Positions 32,165-37,465 of a stretch of DNA of 37,465 nucleotides are shown here, in pieces. Below the pieces are notes generated by a model. It was not told the origin of the DNA, searched no databases, and worked only from the letters and a program-made list of their open reading frames with translations. Both the position numbers and the translations under genes were made by a program. How positions within the stretch are numbered: the first letter of the stretch is position 1; each line of letters begins with the position of its first letter. The stretch is from Lachnospiraceae bacterium (GTDB lineage Bacteria > Bacillota > Clostridia > Lachnospirales > Lachnospiraceae): positions 1 to 37,465 of the forward strand of contig JAEEKN010000347.1 in assembly GCA_016282435.1 (NCBI GenBank), in the 5' to 3' direction.

Positions 32165-33409
32165 TTAAAGATTTATGATCTGTTCCCAGATCCTGTAATC
32201 TGTCTTTCTGATCTCACCGAATCCCGTATCTTTTACGGTAACCACCGCTTGGTCCCTCGAAGGGAATCTCACTTCGACCGACACTCTGTTGGTCTTGTTT
32301 CTTCTGACCGGTATGGCATCAAGTGTCATGATGGCACAGAACGAATCCTTTTTCAGCGAATTGTGGATCATAAAGTCAATCTCATTCGTATTATCCAGGA
32401 TAAGATTTGCGCTACCACCGGCTTCATAGAACTTCTGCCCTACGGTTCCGAACGGTATCTCCACCTGCTCCCTGCCGCTCACGGCACGAAGTGCCATACT
32501 GCTTTTCAGGTCATCTTCTCCGATTATGAGGTAATTCTCGATCCCGCCGTCAAAATTCAGATGCGACACATATGCGGCTGCTTTTACATACAGGTTCTGT
32601 CCCTTAAATATACGTCTTCCGGTCGATATGCTTTTCAGGGTTTCGTCCGCCCAGTCACCGTCAAATCCGTTTCCCGTAGCGTACACCGCAGAGACACTCT
32701 GCTTATGAAGAAGTATTCCGCAGACGTTTTCAAATCCGAATTTTATCCTTATGTAATCTTCTTCGCTCAGCATCGAATACTTTACGGTTTCAGAAAAATC
32801 CATACTGTCCGCGACGACACTCATCGGCTGCTGTTTTCTTCCGAAACGTACAACATAATATTTGAACGAGGTCTCATCAAAATCAAACAGACCCACATCA
32901 TTTATCCAGATGTCTTTATTCTGCATTACCACATAATGCATAAAGCTTTCGATATGGTCGCAGACTATGATCCTGTCCTCCGGTATCCCGTAATACTTCA
33001 GTCCGTCTTCTATATTTTTCTTTAGTGTGAGGTCCATATTTTTGATCGTGACCGTCACGCCCTTGATATCTTTTGCTTCGCACTCCCTGTTTATGCAGAA
33101 AAACAGTCTTCTGAAAAACCTGGCCATGAGCCTAACCGCTGAATACTCTTCGTCATCTATGGTAACACTGCTGCCCAAAAGAGCTATATCATACAGGTTT
33201 TTGATGACCACCATATCAGGTCTTCCTTCATGCAGAGGAGAATATACTATCCAGTCCGACTGGGCTTTTGAGAAAGTGATCCCCGTCTTTACGCGGGCTG
33301 TCTGCCTGTCGCTTGACAAAGGAACGGAATCAACCGTATTGCTTGCGCTATTATAGATACAAAGCTGCGTAAAATCGCGGCAAAGATCAATTCCGACAAC
33401 ATATTCCAT
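32165..33409 (-). CDS. DUF5716-family protein, degenerate actin/Hsp70-fold (ASKHA) candidate
   Basis: A 414-residue cytosolic protein. From memory I match it to DUF5716. The layout recalls the actin/Hsp70/FtsA fold. A phosphate-1-like start VVGIDLCRDFTQLCIYN is followed by a domain-I helical and strand pattern, a phosphate-2-like IWINDVGLFDFDETSFKYYVVRF at about 165-190, and an adenosine-loop-like GGIENYLIIGEDDL near 285. Key glycines are changed (GIDLCRD instead of GIDLGTT), so nucleotide hydrolysis may be weak or lost. The C-terminal about 100 residues are beta-rich (RRNKTNRVSVEVRF). Its GGAGG site lies in the end of the DUF5717 gene, 3 bp away, so translation is coupled. Confidence 0.78.
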   Translation of the reverse strand: MEYVVGIDLCRDFTQLCIYNSASNTVDSVPLSSDRQTARVKTGITFSKAQSDWIVYSPLHEGRPDMVVIKNLYDIALLGSSVTIDDEEYSAVRLMARFFRRLFFCINRECEAKDIKGVTVTIKNMDLTLKKNIEDGLKYYGIPEDRIIVCDHIESFMHYVVMQNKDIWINDVGLFDFDETSFKYYVVRFGRKQQPMSVVADSMDFSETVKYSMLSEEDYIRIKFGFENVCGILLHKQSVSAVYATGNGFDGDWADETLKSISTGRRIFKGQNLYVKAAAYVSHLNFDGGIENYLIIGEDDLKSSMALRAVSGREQVEIPFGTVGQKFYEAGGSANLILDNTNEIDFMIHNSLKKDSFCAIMTLDAIPVRRNKTNRVSVEVRFPSRDQAVVTVKDTGFGEIRKTDYRIWEQIINL

Positions 33410-33412
33410 ACA

Positions 33413-36400
33413 TCATCCTCCGATGGGTTCAAAAAGTCTCTTTACTGCATAATCATTGAACTGATAATTTTCTATCAGTTTTATCACGGTTTTCTCATCA
33501 TTCATCTCTTTAGCGGTAATGATAAGATTTATCTGATGGTACCTGCATTCCTCGCTTCCGAAATGCTCGGGTCCCAGTGCCACTTCCCTGCTCTCGGTTA
33601 TGGCATTCCTGTCTTCACTCTGTTCGGTGATATAATACTGCATGACTTCTCCGTAGAAGAGCACAAACTCTTTTACAAATATTCCGAAGCCTATATCTTT
33701 CATCTCTTCTTCCCTGAAGTTCTCGTTATCTCCGGCACCCAGGAAAGTATAGTTTATCAACACCTTCTTATTCCTGTCGGTATGGTATTCGACATAATAC
33801 TTGTCACGCATCTGGCGGGGTATACGTATATCGGCAGGAAAATCCTTAAAGAACGGAAGCAGAAGTCCCTTGTTCTCCATCCTCTTTATCTGGTGTTCTA
33901 TAAACGAACGCTCGGGAGGAGTAAAGCTCTTCCTGGTCGAATAACTCTTTAACAGTGTCAGCGTACAGATATCGTTTTCACTGTAATTCGCTTCCCTTCT
34001 CATGATATCAAGTATGCTTCCGTCCAGTACATTGCCGCATACAAGATTTCCGTAGGCAAGGTACGAAAGGTATGCCCTTACCAGTTTGCCGGACGAACAG
34101 TGACCGTAATACAGCACAAATACTTCTTTCACGAAATTCATATCATTCTCAGTGAAAAGTGCCGTTCTGATCAGCCTCTCCTCGAGATCTATGGTATCTA
34201 TCCCCTCTTCTCTGCAGGCAGACCACAGATCGTACAACCCTTGCGTACTTCCTTCGTAATTCTTTTCCAGATATCCCAGCATTACCTTTTCGGCTCTGTA
34301 TTTTTCAAAACTGTAAATGCAAAGCTGCATGAAAAGCTTGGAATTTATCTGCTCCGAATTCGCTCTTATAAGCACTGAACAAAGTCTTGATGTTCTTTTG
34401 GGACTGATACCGTAAAATCCGTACATTTCCATATTCTTCAGAGCCAGGCTGTACAGTTCCCTGAATATCATGAGTTCCATCATCCTGATTCTCTCATCGG
34501 CACTCAGTTCCTTTAGATCCACTCTTATCAGCTGGCTCTCCAGAAGGTCACCCTCCAGATTATCGTAGTAATAATCGATCAGTGCCTTACGGCAGTCAAG
34601 CAGGAAGCTTTCTTCCAGTGACTCCATTTCCGCACATTTTGTGTACAGATTCACCACTTCATCGTTCATACCCTCATACTTTGCCGCTTCAAGGCGGTTC
34701 AGCATGACTTTTTTGTCCGTCCTGCATTTTTCCATCATAAGCTTATACAGGTCAGGACGGTTCACCAGCCTCTTTACGTTTGTAGTAAACGAGGCTATGC
34801 ATCTGTTTCCTTCATCGTCCAGAAGGACTATCACCGGATTGTCGGTAAATATATCCGCTATGGCTTTCCCGTTATCCAGTTTGGTAAACTCAGCTTCTAT
34901 AAGTTCTTTATGCGATACTGCGACATTCCGCGCTTTTTTCCAGTCCGTGGTGATCTCATGTTTAAACATAATATACGGAAGTGATGCTATGCATCTGGAA
35001 TTCAGGTTCTCCACTCTCAGCATCTTTTCATATATTATCGCAAGCTCCCTGGAAAAGTCTCCTCTCTCAAGTGACCGCTCCGCAAACGTCTCCATACGGA
35101 TACGGTACATGATAAAGAGATTGTCGTTCTTGTCGCAGAAACGTATGATGTTCGAATATAATGCCGCCGAAAGCTTGGGGCTCACATCGTCACCTGATGC
35201 AAAATAATTTAACAGTGGCCTTGGTAAAAGCTTTGCTGTCAGATCCGCAGATTCCAGGCACAGCTCATACATTCCCTTTATCTTCAGCTGCTCGTTTACT
35301 CCTTTTTCCAGGAGATCGTACTCATCCTCGGAAGGCTTTCCTTCGAGGATTATATGTGTACATACAGCTTCCAGGAGTTCCTTTTGATGGAACATATAGT
35401 AGAATGTTTTAAGTATTCTTAAAAGCAGCGGCGAAGTACTCTTTTCCCTCACTGCTACATAGGACAGCTGAAGTCCTACGAGTTTATTTACCAGACCGTA
35501 CTTTATGCCTTCCTGAAGACAGGCTATCTCGTAACGGCTGAGTTCTTTTAACAGAAGCGGATCTTCCGCTATCAGCAAAATTCCTTCTATAAGTCCGAAG
35601 ATACTGTACTCTCCTTCGAGATAACAGTTCTTCATTTCTTCAAATCTCTGTTTCTTGCTGAATCTTTCCCTGCTGTCAACCCTCAGGTACAAAAGCAGCG
35701 TAAACAGTTCTCTCTCATTTTCATACTCACGTCTCAGTCTGCTGACATACTCACCCGATTCGTGAGAATCCTTTAGAATTGCCCCCAGAAACAGAGCCAT
35801 AGAATAAATATACGTGTTTTCCGATTCCATGACCGAATCTTCAATTGCCTCAAATTCCTTAAGTGCTTCTTCCTTTTTGTCCGATAAAGACTTCAGATAA
35901 AGTCTGTACAGCCGGACAAACTCCCCTTCATCCCTGTATGCCTTTAACGTTTCCAGAATATTTTCTGCTTCCGATACGTATGTATATGCATCTATTCTTT
36001 CCAGGAAAAACTCCAGATGATTTTTTATCAGCTCCATCTTGAACTGTTTTTCTCTGCGGTTTACACGTATGGTCCTGCTAAAAGGAGACTCCTTACAGCA
36101 CAGCACCGGGATCTCCACTTCATCCGCAAGTGTCGATATTCTGATGCGCCCGTAGTTGTTCCCGTTTCTGGCCTTATCGGGATTTATGACAAACTTCAGC
36201 CAGAATTCGTTATTTTCAAAGTCTTCGGTCCAGATCAGTGTTCTTTCGGGCTCAATAAAAGCACCGTCAACTTCGCATTTCAGCTGTGAGTATCCCCAGT
36301 TGTTCTTTCTGATGAGGATTTTGTCCACTATCGGGTTATCCCCTGCTTCATATACCAGCTTTGTGGCGTTTATGGAGAACTCCATAGTGGATTTCTTCTT

Positions 36401-36955
36401 GGCCGCTATCAGGAACTCCTCCAGTACAAGAGCAGTATTCGATGCGCCCGAAAGATTCCTGTATATATTCCTGTATTCCGGTGCATTCCCTATAATAATC
36501 CGCTTAAAATCTTCGGTCTTAAACAGATCTTTTGCTTCCTGAGGATTGCTTATGGCAAGATTGGCGAAATGGAACAGATCGCTGGTCTGTCCTATACTTG
36601 TTTCTATAAATGAGGCAGCCACCTCCAGTTCTACGGGAAGGCTGTACTCTCCGCATTCGGTAACGATCTCTATGACAGTATTCAGCTTAGCCTCAGCTTC
36701 AAGATTGGCAGCACTGAATATAACTGTCACTTCATTTTCTGCCTCTTCAAATACTTCATTTTTAAAACTGATGAACTCACTTTTGCACAGGCAGAATCCC
36801 CTGACCTTTGTGTTATGGTCATTCGACACAACAAAAGTCCCGATAGTCTCTTTACCGGATACCGCTTTCAGTTCCAGTACACTTTCCGATACTATCAGCT
36901 CAGGTTTTTCATATGAAAATATGCCGTTCGCGAACTTCTCAATTTTCTGTCTCAT
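33413..36955 (-). CDS. DUF5717-family giant protein: beta-sandwich N terminus and alpha-solenoid
   Basis: A protein of about 1180 residues, matched from memory to DUF5717. About residues 25-120 and 190-290 look like two Ig-like beta-sandwich domains (ELKAVSGKETIGTFVVSNDHN; EFSINATKLVYEAGDNPI). About 310-1040 are almost entirely helical with paired helices of 30-40 residues, like TPR or SEL1-type solenoids. A C-terminal beta-rich module of about 120 residues ends the protein (YYVEYHTDRNKKVLINYTF, GIFVKEFVLFYGEVMQYYI). It has no signal peptide or membrane segment. Two adjacent ATG codons (36958, 36955) follow GAGG; 36955 has the better spacing. First gene of a four-gene operon. Confidence 0.78.
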   Translation of the reverse strand: MRQKIEKFANGIFSYEKPELIVSESVLELKAVSGKETIGTFVVSNDHNTKVRGFCLCKSEFISFKNEVFEEAENEVTVIFSAANLEAEAKLNTVIEIVTECGEYSLPVELEVAASFIETSIGQTSDLFHFANLAISNPQEAKDLFKTEDFKRIIIGNAPEYRNIYRNLSGASNTALVLEEFLIAAKKKSTMEFSINATKLVYEAGDNPIVDKILIRKNNWGYSQLKCEVDGAFIEPERTLIWTEDFENNEFWLKFVINPDKARNGNNYGRIRISTLADEVEIPVLCCKESPFSRTIRVNRREKQFKMELIKNHLEFFLERIDAYTYVSEAENILETLKAYRDEGEFVRLYRLYLKSLSDKKEEALKEFEAIEDSVMESENTYIYSMALFLGAILKDSHESGEYVSRLRREYENERELFTLLLYLRVDSRERFSKKQRFEEMKNCYLEGEYSIFGLIEGILLIAEDPLLLKELSRYEIACLQEGIKYGLVNKLVGLQLSYVAVREKSTSPLLLRILKTFYYMFHQKELLEAVCTHIILEGKPSEDEYDLLEKGVNEQLKIKGMYELCLESADLTAKLLPRPLLNYFASGDDVSPKLSAALYSNIIRFCDKNDNLFIMYRIRMETFAERSLERGDFSRELAIIYEKMLRVENLNSRCIASLPYIMFKHEITTDWKKARNVAVSHKELIEAEFTKLDNGKAIADIFTDNPVIVLLDDEGNRCIASFTTNVKRLVNRPDLYKLMMEKCRTDKKVMLNRLEAAKYEGMNDEVVNLYTKCAEMESLEESFLLDCRKALIDYYYDNLEGDLLESQLIRVDLKELSADERIRMMELMIFRELYSLALKNMEMYGFYGISPKRTSRLCSVLIRANSEQINSKLFMQLCIYSFEKYRAEKVMLGYLEKNYEGSTQGLYDLWSACREEGIDTIDLEERLIRTALFTENDMNFVKEVFVLYYGHCSSGKLVRAYLSYLAYGNLVCGNVLDGSILDIMRREANYSENDICTLTLLKSYSTRKSFTPPERSFIEHQIKRMENKGLLLPFFKDFPADIRIPRQMRDKYYVEYHTDRNKKVLINYTFLGAGDNENFREEEMKDIGFGIFVKEFVLFYGEVMQYYITEQSEDRNAITESREVALGPEHFGSEECRYHQINLIITAKEMNDEKTVIKLIENYQFNDYAVKRLFEPIGG

Positions 36956-36991
36956 CATCAACCTCGGGGTAAGCAAAATTATTCAATATAT

Positions 36992-37019
36992 AGTATACCA
37001 TTTTTCCGACCGATTGCAA
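36992..37019 (-). promoter_or_regulatory. Predicted promoter of the DUF5717-DUF5716 operon
   Basis: On the minus strand: -35 TTGCAA (37014-37019), 16-bp spacer, -10 TATACT (36992-36997). Predicted start near 36985, about 30 nt before the ATG. It lies directly after the rplT terminator. Confidence 0.68.
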
Positions 37020-37027
37020 ACAAAATA

Positions 37028-37066
37028 TTAAAAAAAGAAGCCCCTATTTTTCAAGAAGCTTCTTTT
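37028..37066 (-). terminator. Intrinsic terminator of the rplT operon
   Basis: Perfect 9-bp stem AAAAGAAGC/GCTTCTTTT (37058-37066 with 37033-37041) with the T tract continuing on the minus strand. It lies 23 nt after the rplT stop. Confidence 0.85.
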
Positions 37067-37088
37067 ATGAACATTATTAGTTTATACC

Positions 37089-37445
37089 TTAAGCAATCTT
37101 TGCCTTTGCAGCATCAACAAGATTCTTGAATCCCTCGGGATCTGCGATAGCGATCTCTGAAAGCATCTTTCTGTTGATGTCAATATTTGCAAGCTTCAAA
37201 CCATACATAAGCTTGCTGTATGAAATATCATTCATTCTGGCTGCAGCATTGATTCTGACAATCCAAAGCTTACGGAAATCTCTCTTCTTCTGACGACGTC
37301 CTGCAAATGAAGCTGAAAGAGCTCTCATACCAGCCTGTTTAGCTGCTCTGTACTGCTTTGATCTAGCACCTCTGAAGCCCTTAGCAAGCTTTAATACTCT
37401 ATTATGCTTTTTCTTGGCATTTAAGCCACCTTTAATTCTTGCCAT
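37089..37445 (-). CDS. rplT: 50S ribosomal protein L20
   Basis: Assembly protein of the 50S subunit that binds 23S rRNA; in many bacteria it also represses its own operon. The 118-residue length is exact. Visible: MARIKGGLNAKKKHNRVLK, LAKGFRGARSKQYRAAKQ, RRQKKRDFRKLWIVRINAA and SYSKLMYGL. AGGAGG lies 8 nt before the ATG. Usually infC and rpmI lie upstream; that region is beyond the window. Confidence 0.98.
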   Translation of the reverse strand: MARIKGGLNAKKKHNRVLKLAKGFRGARSKQYRAAKQAGMRALSASFAGRRQKKRDFRKLWIVRINAAARMNDISYSKLMYGLKLANIDINRKMLSEIAIADPEGFKNLVDAAKAKIA

Positions 37446-37465
37446 TTTAATATCCTCCTATATAC

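Overview
The window reads as a stretch of core chromosome from a low-to-moderate GC Gram-positive anaerobe of the Clostridia, most likely Lachnospiraceae (Butyrivibrio/Roseburia-like). The basis is the family content: a clostripain-type C11 peptidase, DUF5050, DUF6145 and DUF5716/DUF5717 proteins, a CelC-type GH5, an L-box lysine riboswitch and [FeFe]-hydrogenase-like domains. Shine-Dalgarno sites are strong and sigma-A promoters fit the consensus with 16-17 bp spacers. Almost all genes are on the minus strand. I see no phage, no insertion sequence with a transposase, no CRISPR array, no tRNA and no rRNA.

Layout from left to right. 0-6.4 kb: ispF, an ArsB-like permease, a remnant that looks like the 5' end of a group II intron, a membrane-anchored clostripain-type protease coupled to a YunG-family gene, and an S66 LD-carboxypeptidase. 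6.5-8.6 kb: a plus-strand pair of surface proteins (DUF5050 and SH3), fired from a promoter whose palindromic -35 box is shared with the divergent S66 gene. 8.6-14.1 kb: an AT-rich orphan, a cytosolic GH5 glucanase, a HAD phosphatase, then a chemoreceptor-CNNM/CorC-rlmH operon. 14.2-18.7 kb: asd, ylmH, coaX and dusB, with several structured repeats between them. 18.9-20.5 kb: two convergent GNAT genes. 20.5-25.1 kb: a cytosolic [FeFe]-hydrogenase-like/chemoreceptor fusion with a DUF6145 partner, then dapB and dapA under a lysine riboswitch. 25.2-28.8 kb: PHP-deoD, a DUF3810 membrane metallopeptidase-like gene and a HAD gene downstream of glyA. 30.2-37.0 kb: a tight four-gene operon of unknown function (DUF5717, DUF5716, a TPR-like protein, a coiled-coil membrane protein). 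The right edge is rplT.

How genes work together: asd, dapA and dapB cover three consecutive early steps of lysine/diaminopimelate synthesis, and dapAB is feedback-controlled by the lysine riboswitch. The transmembrane chemoreceptor and the hydrogenase-like chemoreceptor suggest a motile cell that senses its redox state or hydrogen.

The most unusual items are four. (1) The DUF5717/DUF5716 operon has one degenerate actin/Hsp70-fold protein, one giant solenoid, one TPR-like protein and one membrane coiled-coil protein. (2) coaX has a roughly 200-nt leader that folds into three arms, with its promoter -10 inside the element's outer stem. (3) A dispersed two-hairpin element lies, in five of six copies, between a promoter and the start of an unrelated gene, always in the gene's direction. 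(4) The hydrogenase-like/chemoreceptor fusion keeps all four H-cluster cysteines.
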